DNA of 64,000 bases from Peptoniphilus senegalensis JC140 (GTDB lineage Bacteria; Bacillota; Clostridia; Tissierellales; Peptoniphilaceae). Of the stretch, positions 16,040-24,402 are shown one piece after another. The notes under the pieces were generated by a model, which made no database searches, was not told the DNA's origin, and was given only the letters and a program-made list of their open reading frames with translations. The position numbers and the translations under genes are program-made. Numbering within the stretch: position 1 is the first letter of the stretch; every line of letters starts with the position of its first letter. The stretch spans positions 817,199-881,198 of the forward strand of contig NZ_HE610717.1 in assembly GCF_000321025.1 (NCBI RefSeq), written 5' to 3'.

Positions 16040-16678
16040 TTAAAAATCTTTTCTCTCTGCTATAATTCTTGAAATAGTATAAATTATTGTGACAAAGATA
16101 AATAAGATTAAACTTAATTTAAAGGAACTTGTTCCCTTTATCATTCCTACAAAAAATCCTGCTGGGTTTGCTCCAAACTTATCGAATATTGGAATGAGAG
16201 CGGGAGATGATGTAAAGATTGTTCCAATGCCATTTGTTTGTCCAAAGTAAAGGTAAATTGGAATACTTAAAAGATAGTAGGCCATTACAAAAAGAATGAG
16301 GAAAAACCCAATCCTAAACTCTATTCCATTCACTTCAATATTATGCATTATATATGCCATTAAAATAGCATCTATTAAAAAGATTGTAAGAATTTTCAAA
16401 AATTTTATATTAATTATGTCTCGCCTTGATGCACCAAGGCATAAAAGATAGGGCTTGCTCTTGTCCAATATCATTCCTTCACTAGATATTAGATATAAGA
16501 CATAGTGTAATAGGATAGCTCCTAGAAAAAGTAGGGCAAAGGGCTTTTCTGCAAAGAAACTAAATTCTACTGATAAAAATCCTAGACTCTTAATTGCAAA
16601 TATCATTGTAATAAAGATCAGATAAACAAACATGAATTTTTTTCTAATTTTAAAATCATTTAGTAAAAGTATTTTCAT
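16040..16678 (-). CDS. ABC transporter membrane subunit (second)
   Basis: A 212-residue integral membrane protein with about six helices, starting MKILLLNDFKIRKKFMFVYL. The start resembles its upstream neighbour (MKAVLYNDFKLVKKLALPI), so the two are diverged paralogues expected to form the membrane channel with the adjacent ATPase. The ATG overlaps the previous stop by four bases (ATGA). It is the last gene of a four-gene operon led by a GntR regulator; substrate is unknown. Confidence 0.8.
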   Translation of the reverse strand: MKILLLNDFKIRKKFMFVYLIFITMIFAIKSLGFLSVEFSFFAEKPFALLFLGAILLHYVLYLISSEGMILDKSKPYLLCLGASRRDIINIKFLKILTIFLIDAILMAYIMHNIEVNGIEFRIGFFLILFVMAYYLLSIPIYLYFGQTNGIGTIFTSSPALIPIFDKFGANPAGFFVGMIKGTSSFKLSLILFIFVTIIYTISRIIAERKDF

Positions 16679-17295
16679 ACTATCCCCCTCTCCCTCAAGT
16701 ATTTTGTGGAGTATTTATAGTCTAATTTAAAGGACAAAAGGCAAATTATAATTGATCCAACAATAAATATTGGCCTGTAAATCATAAAACTTTCATAGAA
16801 ACTTGAATAAATAAAAGCTAAGCCTGCTCCAAAAATTATTCCCATTAAAGTATAAAGAAAGACTACAAGTCCCTTTCGATACCTTGCAAAAACAATGTGA
16901 CTAAGGCTAAGTGCCATAAAGTCTAGGCCTATAAATAGGCTCATATAAATGTCAATGATGGTACTTTTATCTTCCTCATTACTAATAATTAATCCTATTA
17001 GCAAAACAAGGGAAGTAATTACAAAGATAATTAGGTTTTTTATTATCTTGGCAAGAGAATAGTCCTCAATAGATACTGGCATAGTCATGAACTTTTGAAA
17101 ATCTTTAAAGTTATCTCCAAAGACACCTTGTGCCCTAATGATAAATATCATTGTAAGAGTCCATTGGCTAAAAAATCTGTTGAAGGCTTGTCCTGTTATC
17201 AAAAAACCAATAAAAAGTATGGAAGTAATAAATATAACAATTGGTAGGGCAAGTTTCTTTACAAGTTTAAAGTCATTATATAAAACTGCTTTCAT
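16675..17295 (-). CDS. ABC transporter membrane subunit (first)
   Basis: A 206-residue protein with about six hydrophobic helices, of the ABC-2 type often found in YtrA-controlled operons. Residues 1-15 (MKAVLYNDFKLVKKL) are a basic cytoplasmic start, followed by helices from about residue 18. Four-base ATGA overlaps join it to the ATPase upstream and the second permease downstream, so production is coupled. The transported compound cannot be inferred; related operons respond to peptide antibiotics or envelope stress. Confidence 0.8.
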   Translation of the reverse strand: MKAVLYNDFKLVKKLALPIVIFITSILFIGFLITGQAFNRFFSQWTLTMIFIIRAQGVFGDNFKDFQKFMTMPVSIEDYSLAKIIKNLIIFVITSLVLLIGLIISNEEDKSTIIDIYMSLFIGLDFMALSLSHIVFARYRKGLVVFLYTLMGIIFGAGLAFIYSSFYESFMIYRPIFIVGSIIICLLSFKLDYKYSTKYLRERGIV

Positions 17296-18131
17296 TGTTC
17301 ACCTCTTGATAAAAATATCATTATGTCCTCCACACTGGCCTTATCAACAACTTCATTTGGATAAAATTCTTTAAAAACTTGGACATTTTTTATAAGTGCT
17401 TCTGTTGAGTATTTATTTTTTCTTGTCTTTAAGATAAAGTCTCCATAATTTTTTAAATTTTCATCAGAAGTTTTTAGGATTCCATATTTTTCTATTAGGG
17501 AGTCCTTTTCATCGTATAAGATTACTCTTCCCTCGTGGATATAAATTATATAGTCGGCAATTTTTTCTATGTCGGACAAGATGTGGGAAGAAAATAAAAT
17601 TGTCCTTTCCCCATCTCTCATGTAATCAAAGAGAAATCCTATGATCTCATCACGAATGACTGGGTCAAGACCAGAAGTTGGCTCGTCTAAAATCAAAAGA
17701 TCTGGATTGTGACAAATTGCAGAAATAATTTTTAACTTCATCAAATTTCCAGTAGAGAGTTCACTTAATTTTTTGTCCCTTGGCATCTTAAACCTATCTG
17801 CACAGTCATAAAACATTCCTTCATCAAAGTTTTTGTAGGCTACTTTTAAAATGTCCACAACATCCTTTATCTTAAAAGTATCGTTGAAGAAGGAGTCAGG
17901 TATCACTGCCCCAATTTTCTCAAAAGATTCCTTGTGAATTTTTTCTCCAAAAACTTTTATATCGCCATCATACCTATAGAGGTCTAAAATACATTTTAAG
18001 AGAGTTGTTTTTCCTGCGCCATTTTCGCCAATTAGTCCTATAACTGCTCCCTCTGGAATTTCTAAACTCTCTATATTAAGTTCAAAGTCCTTAAATTCTT
18101 TTCTCAAATTTTTTATTTCTATTGATTTCAT
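17292..18131 (-). CDS. ABC transporter ATP-binding protein
   Basis: A 279-residue ATPase subunit. Walker A is GENGAGKTTLLK near residue 37, the signature is LSTGNLMKLK near 130 (LSTGN rather than LSGGQ, common in this subfamily), and Walker B is LLILDEPTSGLDP near 153, with the switch histidine in FSSHILSD near 190. It should power the two small membrane subunits that follow. ATGA overlaps connect it to the GntR gene before and the permease after. The relatives are the YtrB/BcrA-type exporters. Confidence 0.9.
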   Translation of the reverse strand: MKSIEIKNLRKEFKDFELNIESLEIPEGAVIGLIGENGAGKTTLLKCILDLYRYDGDIKVFGEKIHKESFEKIGAVIPDSFFNDTFKIKDVVDILKVAYKNFDEGMFYDCADRFKMPRDKKLSELSTGNLMKLKIISAICHNPDLLILDEPTSGLDPVIRDEIIGFLFDYMRDGERTILFSSHILSDIEKIADYIIYIHEGRVILYDEKDSLIEKYGILKTSDENLKNYGDFILKTRKNKYSTEALIKNVQVFKEFYPNEVVDKASVEDIMIFLSRGEQ

Positions 18132-18508
18132 ACTTCGCCCACCTCATCTAATGTCTTTAAAATTTCTTGCAAGTCTTCTATGCTGATGCCTGCCACTCGT
18201 GCAACTCTCATTGCGTCAGCAAAATGTTTTTCAATTTCAGCAAGAGCATTTTCTCTTACAACTTCTTCATTTAATTTTTTCACAAAGGAACCCTTGCCCG
18301 TCATGGAATAAATGTATCCTTCTTGCTCCAAGTCATTGTAGGCACGCTTTGTAGTTATAACAGAAACCTTTAGGTCGCTGGCAAGAGTCCTCATGCCAGG
18401 AAGAGCTTCGTCAGCTTTTAAATCTCCCGCAACAATTTGAGCCTTTATTTGATTTTTTATCTGCTCGTAAATTGGAATGCCAGAATCATTTGAAATAATA
18501 ATTTTCAT
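18128..18508 (-). CDS. GntR-family regulator, YtrA subfamily
   Basis: A 126-residue regulator with the winged-helix domain at residues 1-75 (SGIPIYEQIKNQIKAQIVAG, then LPGMRTLASDLKVSVITTKRAYNDLEQ) and a short helical C-terminus instead of a ligand-binding domain, the YtrA pattern. It is the first gene of the operon and overlaps the ATPase by four bases. YtrA-type proteins repress their own ABC operon. A matching inverted motif before this gene and before the neighbouring CPBP gene is the probable binding site. Confidence 0.9.
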   Translation of the reverse strand: MKIIISNDSGIPIYEQIKNQIKAQIVAGDLKADEALPGMRTLASDLKVSVITTKRAYNDLEQEGYIYSMTGKGSFVKKLNEEVVRENALAEIEKHFADAMRVARVAGISIEDLQEILKTLDEVGEV

Positions 18509-18527
18509 ATCACACCGCCTTTAAGCC

Positions 18528-18550
18528 TATATACTTTGTATCTGTACTAT
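18528..18550. promoter_or_regulatory. Putative GntR operator, operon copy
   Basis: The motif TATACTTTGTATCTGTACTAT (part of a 23-base element) lies 20-42 bases before the GntR start. It shares TATACTTT, TAT and ACTAT in register with an element upstream of the CPBP gene (19639-19660). The shared, partly palindromic layout at two neighbouring promoters suggests one regulator. Confidence 0.6.
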
Positions 18551-18593
18551 TGTTTTAATAAATAAATTTAAAGTATATAAAATTGCCAAATAA

Positions 18594-19601
18594 TTAAAGC
18601 TCTCTTATTTTCTCGTATACAGATTTTTCCCAAAGATTTTCATTTTTTATATACTTTGAAAAAATAAATATTCCAAAAAATATTATTGAACTTACTATCA
18701 AAAATAAAGTTCCTTTTAAATCATAATGCTGTCCAGAAAGTATATCTTTAGAAAAATCTGTTACAAATAGTAGGGCAAGATTGTTGTTTAAATAATGAAT
18801 CATAACAGGCGCCCAGATTGACTTTGTCTTGTTGTAAGCATAAGTTAAAAATATCCCTAAAAATATACAAAATACAAGTTGTCCAAGTATGGAATAAATT
18901 TGTGATGTCAAGAGCCCATCTGAATAATAAAATAAATTAAGTGGTAAATGCCAAATTCCCCAAATAAAACCTGTGAGCAGAATAGACTTTTTAAGGCCAT
19001 AAATTTCTTTTAGTCTTGGTGCTAGGTATGCCCTCCAACCATATTCTTCTCCAATGAATGGCATAATACTTAAAAAAGATAAAATAATAATAGACATAAC
19101 AACTTTTAAACTATTAAGATTAAAGACTTCTACAAATTCCCTTGTTTCTCCTTCTATAATGCAGGCAATAAATAATCTTAAAAAATATATAAAAATAAAA
19201 ATTAAACACATTAAAAGCGTCATCTTTTTATTTGGATTGTTTAGGGCTAATTTCTTTTTAAGATCTTTATCCATAGTAAAGATGGCTATAATCATTGCAA
19301 TAGCAGATATTAAAATTATTATGTTTGAAAAAATATCTGAGTTTGGATAAAAAATATTTACTATAGCAAACACAAACATAAAAATACTTGTAAATATATA
19401 AATTTTAAAGGGAAAAACCTTTAAAATACTTTTGTCTTCTTTATATAACAAGGCTATTACAGCTAGAAAAGGCATAAACATTTGAAACATTGGATAAATA
19501 TTTGTGCTTATGTCGTGTAATTTGCAGTAATAGATAGCAAATCCCATTATGTATGGAATAATAAATGATATACTAATAAAAATTTTTAAATCTCTTTTCA
19601 T
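18594..19601 (-). CDS. CPBP family intramembrane glutamic endopeptidase
   Basis: A 335-residue protein with about eight helices. The CPBP (Abi/CAAX-protease) motifs are EEYGWRAYLAPRL near residue 185 (EExxxR) and WGIWHLPLNLF near 215 (WxxxH), with a late NNNLALL region. Members cleave membrane-embedded substrates or protect against bacteriocins; the substrate here is unknown. Its promoter carries the same motif as the GntR-ABC operon, so it is probably part of the same response. An SD GGAG lies about 13 bases before the ATG. Confidence 0.85.
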   Translation of the reverse strand: MKRDLKIFISISFIIPYIMGFAIYYCKLHDISTNIYPMFQMFMPFLAVIALLYKEDKSILKVFPFKIYIFTSIFMFVFAIVNIFYPNSDIFSNIIILISAIAMIIAIFTMDKDLKKKLALNNPNKKMTLLMCLIFIFIYFLRLFIACIIEGETREFVEVFNLNSLKVVMSIIILSFLSIMPFIGEEYGWRAYLAPRLKEIYGLKKSILLTGFIWGIWHLPLNLFYYSDGLLTSQIYSILGQLVFCIFLGIFLTYAYNKTKSIWAPVMIHYLNNNLALLFVTDFSKDILSGQHYDLKGTLFLIVSSIIFFGIFIFSKYIKNENLWEKSVYEKIREL

Positions 19602-19630
19602 AGTGTTAATCCAACTCCTTAACTTAATTT

Positions 19631-19683
19631 TATAGTGTGTATACTTTATATTTACACTATAATCTCATTTAATAAGTTTGTCA
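19631..19683 (-). promoter_or_regulatory. CPBP gene promoter overlapped by a GntR-like operator
   Basis: TTGACA (19678-19683), a 16-base spacer and TATAGT (19656-19661) form the promoter. An inverted repeat (TATAGTGT at 19631-19638, ACACTATA at 19654-19661) covers the -10 and the region downstream of it, and contains TATACTTTATATTT. This placement fits repression, and the core matches the element before the GntR gene. Confidence 0.7.
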
Positions 19684-19708
19684 ATGCTTTTATAAAAATT
19701 TTACAAAT

Positions 19709-19742
19709 AAAAAAATGCCGGCAGAGAATTTTCCCTGTCGGC
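19709..19742 (-). terminator. Terminator of the P-type ATPase gene
   Basis: A GC-rich stem (GCCGACAG with CTGCCGGC, one G-U) is followed by seven T on the minus strand, 17 bases after the stop. Confidence 0.9.
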
Positions 19743-19758
19743 TTTACAATTAAATTAT

Positions 19759-22455
19759 TTATTTTTTCTTAAATCTAACTTTCTTTTGAATTTCTCCAGC
19801 TACTAGTGGAATAAGTGATGATCCAAGTACAACTGCGATTTCTCTTGGTCCTAAGTCCATTAGTCCAAAGGCATCGTTTAAGACTGGTACATAAATTACA
19901 ACTAGCATTAGCAAAAATGAAAAGACTGTTGCAAGCACTAATTTTTTGTTTGTGAAGACACCAATTTCAAATACAGTCTTGTCAATTGATCTTGATGTGT
20001 ATGATCTTAAAAGTTCACAAATAATTAGGGTTGAAAATGCCATTGTTCTTGCATGGTGTAGTCCTTCAGCTTGTCCAAACCATTTTAGTCCAACTAAATA
20101 TGCAAGAAGTGTTGCCACAGTTATGGCAATAGATTGAATTGCAACTGTAATTTTTATTTCTGTATCAAGGATTGGCTCGTCTGGATCACGTGGTGGTTCA
20201 TCCATTATATCAGCTTCTCCTCTTTCAACTCCAAGTGCAAGAGCTGGGAAGGAATCTGTTACAAGATTAAGCCAAAGTAATTGAATTGGAATTAGTGGCA
20301 CTGGCAAGTTCATTAAAATTGAAATTAAAACTATTAAAACTTCTCCCAAGTTACAAGAAAGAAGATATGCCACGAATTTTTTGATGTTGGAATAAATTAT
20401 TCTTCCTTCTTCAACTGCATTTACAATTGTGGCAAAGTTGTCATCTGTCAAAATTACTTCTGCAGTATTTTTTGCAACATCTGTGCCTGTAATTCCCATA
20501 GCAATACCAATGTCTGCCTTTTTAATTGCCGGTGCATCATTTACACCGTCACCAGTCATGGCTGTGATGTGGCCATTTTGTTTTAGGGCAGTAACTATTT
20601 GTACCTTGTTTTCTGGTGAAACTCTAGTGTAGACAGATTTTTCCTTTACGATTTCTCTAAGCTCTGCCTCAGACATTTCGTTAAGTTCTCTACCCATTAT
20701 TGCTTCATCGTCATGCTCAGCAATGCCAAGGTCCTTGGCTATAGCAAGTCCTGTTTCAAGATAGTCGCCAGTAATCATAATAGGTCTAATGCCAGCTGAC
20801 TTACATTCTTTTATGGCAGCCTTGGCTTCTGGTCTTGATGGGTCAATCATTCCAGTAAGTCCAACAAAGACCATGTCCTTTTCTATAGCATCTGATGTGA
20901 TTTCACTTGGCATATCGCTGTGTTTTCTATAAGCATAGCCTAAACATCTTAGGGCTGATCTTGCAAATTCACTGTTCTTTTCTAAAATTTCTTTTCTTAA
21001 ATTTTCGTCAAGTTCAACTTCTTTTCCATCAATTAAAACTTTTTCGCATCTGTCAAGGACAACATCAGGTGCTCCCTTGGTAAAGGATGCAATGCCCTCA
21101 AAAATTTTGTCATGGAAAGTTGTCATCATCTTCCTGTCAGAGTCAAAGGGAATTTCTTCCAATCTGTCAAAATTTTTATAAAGATTATCCAGTCCATTTC
21201 CAGCTTTTTCTGCAAAAGTAAGAAGGGCTCCTTCAGTTGGGTCTCCAGTGATAGAAGCTTCTCCATCCTTTAGCTTTAATTTTGCATCATTAGTTAAGGC
21301 TGCAATTGATGATAAAATCTTTAAATTTTCATCTTCATCAATTGTGACTACTTCATCTTTTTTAGTGACATCCCCTTCTGGAGAATAACCAGTTCCAGTT
21401 ACATGATAAACTTGTCCGTCTGTAAAGACTTTTACAACTGTCATCTCATTTTGTGTAAGGGTCCCAGTTTTGTCAGAGCAAATTACTGTTGTTGTTCCAA
21501 GAGTTTCAACTGCCAAAAGTTTTTTAACTATGGCATTTTTTTCTGCCATCTTGCCCATTCCAATTGATAATACAATTGTAACTATAGCAGGAAGTCCTTC
21601 AGGCACAGCTGCAACTGCAAGTGAAATTGCAGTCATAAACATATCTAGTGGGTTGTGCTTGTAAAGTAAGCCAACTCCCATTACCACTGCGCAGATAACT
21701 ATTACTAAAATCCCAAGAGTTTTTGAAAGCTTGGCAAGTTTTCTTTGAAGTGGAGTTTGCTCATCGCCGACTGTTGCAATAGAAGTTGCGATTTTACCAA
21801 TTTCTGTCTTGTGACCAGTTTCTATTACTACTCCCATTCCTCTTCCGTAAGTAACTATAGTTGAAGAATAGGCTAAGTTTTCTCTGTCGCCAATTTCCAT
21901 TTTGCCATCATAAACTTGATCAAAATGTTTTTCAACTGCCACAGACTCGCCAGTAAGTGAAGATTCATCAATTTTTAAATTTGATGATTCAATTAGTCTC
22001 AAATCTGCTGGGACAATATCTCCAGTTTCAAGAACTATAATATCTCCTGGCACTAATTTATTTGATTCGACTTCTTCGTGGTCGCCATCTCTTATGACCT
22101 TTGCCTTTGGAGAAGACATCTTCTGCAAGGCTGCAATGGCTTCTTCTGCCTTGCCTTCTTGATAAATTGAAAGAAAGGCATTGACAATTACAATAGCAAT
22201 GATAATTCCTGCATCAAGCCCTTCTCCTACAAAAATAGAAACAAGAGCAGCTGCAATTAAAATAATTATCATTGGGTCAAAAAATTGCTCCTTTAGTTTT
22301 TCGCCAAAGGACTTTTTCTTTTCTGCTTCAAGAGCATTTTCCCCATACTCTTCTAGCCTTTTCTTGGCTTCATCTTCTGTCAGTCCCCTCTCCTTTGTGG
22401 TGGAAAGATTTTTTAGGACTTCATCAGATGACTGATTATACCAATTCTTTTCCAT
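19759..22455 (-). CDS. P-type cation ATPase (P2A type), likely Mn2+/Ca2+ exporter
   Basis: An 898-residue pump of the calcium-ATPase type. Visible motifs are SLTGES near residue 167 (actuator), PEGLPAIVTI near 285 (ion-binding helix 4), DKTGTLTQNEM near 330 (phosphorylated Asp), KGAPD near 465 (nucleotide site) and GDGVNDAPAIKKADIGIAMG near 640. The N-terminal cation ATPase domain (MEKNWYNQSSDEVLKNL) is complete. Homologues with this architecture export Ca2+ or Mn2+. The leader RNA is of the Mn2+-sensing yybP-ykoY type, so manganese export is the favoured role. GGAGGAATT precedes the ATG. Confidence 0.92.
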   Translation of the reverse strand: MEKNWYNQSSDEVLKNLSTTKERGLTEDEAKKRLEEYGENALEAEKKKSFGEKLKEQFFDPMIIILIAAALVSIFVGEGLDAGIIIAIVIVNAFLSIYQEGKAEEAIAALQKMSSPKAKVIRDGDHEEVESNKLVPGDIIVLETGDIVPADLRLIESSNLKIDESSLTGESVAVEKHFDQVYDGKMEIGDRENLAYSSTIVTYGRGMGVVIETGHKTEIGKIATSIATVGDEQTPLQRKLAKLSKTLGILVIVICAVVMGVGLLYKHNPLDMFMTAISLAVAAVPEGLPAIVTIVLSIGMGKMAEKNAIVKKLLAVETLGTTTVICSDKTGTLTQNEMTVVKVFTDGQVYHVTGTGYSPEGDVTKKDEVVTIDEDENLKILSSIAALTNDAKLKLKDGEASITGDPTEGALLTFAEKAGNGLDNLYKNFDRLEEIPFDSDRKMMTTFHDKIFEGIASFTKGAPDVVLDRCEKVLIDGKEVELDENLRKEILEKNSEFARSALRCLGYAYRKHSDMPSEITSDAIEKDMVFVGLTGMIDPSRPEAKAAIKECKSAGIRPIMITGDYLETGLAIAKDLGIAEHDDEAIMGRELNEMSEAELREIVKEKSVYTRVSPENKVQIVTALKQNGHITAMTGDGVNDAPAIKKADIGIAMGITGTDVAKNTAEVILTDDNFATIVNAVEEGRIIYSNIKKFVAYLLSCNLGEVLIVLISILMNLPVPLIPIQLLWLNLVTDSFPALALGVERGEADIMDEPPRDPDEPILDTEIKITVAIQSIAITVATLLAYLVGLKWFGQAEGLHHARTMAFSTLIICELLRSYTSRSIDKTVFEIGVFTNKKLVLATVFSFLLMLVVIYVPVLNDAFGLMDLGPREIAVVLGSSLIPLVAGEIQKKVRFKKK

Positions 22456-22486
22456 AATTCCTCCTTATAAATAATAAATGCAAAAT

Positions 22487-22597
22487 AAAAAGAGACCGAC
22501 TGTTACATCGGTCTCACATACTTAATAATAAGCTTTCCAGCCGGGCTATTCCGTAATGACGACTGAAAATTTAAAAGTTACTCCCCAAAGTGAATAA
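22487..22597 (-). promoter_or_regulatory. yybP-ykoY (Mn2+) riboswitch before the P-type ATPase
   Basis: The minus-strand RNA contains GGGGAGTAAC, then GTCGTCATTACGG and CCCGGCTGG, the two conserved internal loops of the yybP-ykoY class. It ends in a GAGACCGA/TCGGTCTC hairpin with T-run (22487-22516) about 30 bases before the ATPase start. In this class Mn2+ binding disrupts the terminator and turns the gene on. Known targets include P-type ATPases such as the Lactococcus yoaB. Confidence 0.85.
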
Positions 22598-22626
22598 ATT
22601 ATATCAAATTATTTTGCCTAAAACAA
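22598..22626 (-). promoter_or_regulatory. Promoter of the riboswitch-ATPase unit
   Basis: TTGTTT (22621-22626), a 17-base spacer and TATAAT (22598-22603) precede the riboswitch core by less than 20 bases. Confidence 0.75.
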
Positions 22627-22678
22627 TCTAAGTATATATTACCCAAATAAATTTATTTCAAGTGTTTTTTAGGAAAAT

Positions 22679-23968
22679 TTATTTATTTTTTGGCACAATT
22701 TTTTCCATGCCACCCATATACATTTGAAGTGGCTTAGGAATTTTTACACTGCCATCTTCTTGTAGAAGATTTTCTAAGAAGGCAATTAACATTCTTGGTG
22801 GTGCAACTACTGTGTTGTTTAGTGTATGTGCAAGATATGTGCCATCTTTGCCACGAAGTTTTATGTTAAGTCTTCTAGCCTGTGCGTCGCCAAGGTTTGA
22901 ACAAGAGCCAACTTCAAAATATTTATTTTGTCTTGGAGAAAAGGCTTCAACATCAAGAGATTTTACTTTTAAGTCTGCCAAGTCGCCAGAACAACATTCA
23001 AGAGTTCTTACAGGAATTTCTAATGAACGGAAGAAGTCAACTGTGTTTTGCCACAATTTTACAAACCAATCCTTTGAATCTTCTGGCTTACAAATTACAA
23101 CCATTTCTTGCTTTTCAAATTGGTGAATTCTGTAAACTCCTCTTTCTTCGATGCCGTGAGCTCCAACTTCTTTTCTAAAACATGGAGAATAAGAAGTAAG
23201 GGCAAGAGGCATTTCTTCTTCTGGAGTTATTGTGTTGATGTATTTTCCAATCATTGAGTGCTCAGATGTTCCAATTAGATAAAGGTCTTCGCCTTCAATT
23301 TTATACATCATATTTTCCATTTCAGCAAAACTCATTACACCAGTAACAACATCTGATCTAATCATAAATGGTGGAATATGATATTCAAAACCGCGATCAA
23401 TCATAAAGTCTCTTGCATAAGATAAAATTGCAGAGTGAAGTCTTGCTATATCGCCCTTTAAATAATAGAAACCTGCACCAGATGTATTTCTTGCAGAATC
23501 TAAATCTATTCCATTAAAAGATTCCATTATTTCAACATGATATGGAACTTCAAAATCTGGTATAACTGGTTCGCCAAATCTTTCGATTTCAACATTTTCG
23601 CTGTCATCCTTTCCTATTGGCACTGATTCGTCAATCATTTGTGGAATAACTTGCATTCTCTTTTTAAGTTCTTCAGCAAGATTTCTTTCAGCTGCTTCTA
23701 ACTCTGTTATTTCTTCATTTATTTCAGCAACTCTTTTTTTTGCTTCTTCGGCTTTGCCTTTTTCGCCCTTTTGCATAAATCCACCAATTTGTTTTGAAGT
23801 TTGATTTTTTTCTGCGCGAAGATTGTCTCCCTTAGTCTTTTTTTCTCTAAGTTCTTCGTCGATCTTTATAACTTCATCAACTAATGGAAGTTTGTCATCT
23901 TGGAATTTCTTTTTAATATTTTCCTTTACTGCTTCTGGGTTTTCTCTTACAAATTTAATGTCTAACAT
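22679..23968 (-). CDS. serS: Seryl-tRNA synthetase
   Basis: SerS charges tRNA-Ser. The 429-residue length is normal. The N-terminal ~100 residues form the long coiled-coil arm (KKTKGDNLRAEKNQTSKQIG ... EEITELEAAERNLAEEL) that contacts the tRNA long variable arm. Class II motifs follow: TSYSPCFRKEVGAHG near residue 265 (motif 2) and a late NNTVVAPPRMLIAFLEN (motif 3) near 385. GGGAGGATTT precedes the ATG. A T-box leader upstream, probably reading a UCC serine codon, controls it. Confidence 0.97.
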   Translation of the reverse strand: MLDIKFVRENPEAVKENIKKKFQDDKLPLVDEVIKIDEELREKKTKGDNLRAEKNQTSKQIGGFMQKGEKGKAEEAKKRVAEINEEITELEAAERNLAEELKKRMQVIPQMIDESVPIGKDDSENVEIERFGEPVIPDFEVPYHVEIMESFNGIDLDSARNTSGAGFYYLKGDIARLHSAILSYARDFMIDRGFEYHIPPFMIRSDVVTGVMSFAEMENMMYKIEGEDLYLIGTSEHSMIGKYINTITPEEEMPLALTSYSPCFRKEVGAHGIEERGVYRIHQFEKQEMVVICKPEDSKDWFVKLWQNTVDFFRSLEIPVRTLECCSGDLADLKVKSLDVEAFSPRQNKYFEVGSCSNLGDAQARRLNIKLRGKDGTYLAHTLNNTVVAPPRMLIAFLENLLQEDGSVKIPKPLQMYMGGMEKIVPKNK

Positions 23969-23988
23969 AAATCCTCCCTTAAATTAAA

Positions 23989-24175
23989 AAAAGCCCCTCA
24001 ATCCCTAAAGGGACGAGAGACCCGCGTTGCCACCCTAATTAACCTAATGGTTCACTTAAAAATTCATAGACTATGAGGTGGATTCATTTTATGAGTTTAC
24101 AGATTTGCACCAACCACCTGCTCTCTAAAAAACTTTTTAAAATTACTATTCTCAATTATCGCCTTTTTTAGTTTT
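23989..24175 (-). promoter_or_regulatory. T-box riboswitch (serine) before serS
   Basis: The minus-strand RNA carries AGGGTGGCAACGCGGGTCTC, the T-box antiterminator core (AGGGTGGNACCGCG class), just before a terminator with seven T (23989-24025). Upstream are AGAGAGCAGGTGG and TGAATCCACC, where TCC followed by A fits a serine specifier codon. Uncharged tRNA-Ser binding should favour read-through. Confidence 0.93.
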
Positions 24176-24179
24176 TTTT

Positions 24180-24207
24180 ATTATACCATAAGGAAAAATA
24201 AGTTCAA
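24180..24207 (-). promoter_or_regulatory. serS T-box promoter
   Basis: TTGAAC (24202-24207), a 16-base spacer and an extended -10 TGGTATAAT (TATAAT at 24180-24185) drive the T-box leader on the minus strand. It is back to back with the plus-strand promoter of the small toxin gene. Confidence 0.78.
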
Positions 24208-24234
24208 GCTTTTTGGCTAATAAAGTAAAGTCAA

Positions 24235-24263
24235 TTGATTGATTTATTTCAAAAGATTATAAT
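24235..24263 (+). promoter_or_regulatory. Promoter of the holin-like toxin mRNA
   Basis: TTGATT (24235-24240), a 17-base spacer and TATAAT (24258-24263). The transcript would start near 24270, giving a leader of about 45 bases that includes GGTCGCCC and a small stem (CCCAAT/ATTGGG) whose 3' arm overlaps the ribosome binding site. Confidence 0.75.
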
Positions 24264-24316
24264 AGGTATGAGGACATACAGCTGGTCGCCCAATTTAATT
24301 ATTGGGAGGTGCTTTT

Positions 24317-24400
24317 ATGAGTGATTATGAAATTTTAAGTATAATGCTTAAATTTTTAACACTTATAATCGCCATCCTAACACTTTGTAAAAATAAGTAG
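24317..24400 (+). CDS. 27-residue holin-like toxin, probable type I toxin
   Basis: The short frame MSDYEILSIMLKFLTLIIAI (continuing LTLCKNK) matches the pattern of putative holin-like toxins (TxpA/BsrG-like): an acidic start with MSDYE, one hydrophobic helix at about residues 6-24, and a lysine-rich end. These peptides insert in the membrane when overproduced. GGGAGG lies 7 bases before the ATG, partly paired in a CCCAAT/ATTGGG hairpin. A convergent RNA on the other strand overlaps the 3' end of the mRNA. The gene is too short for most gene finders. Confidence 0.8.
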   Translation: MSDYEILSIMLKFLTLIIAILTLCKNK

Positions 24401-24402
24401 TT

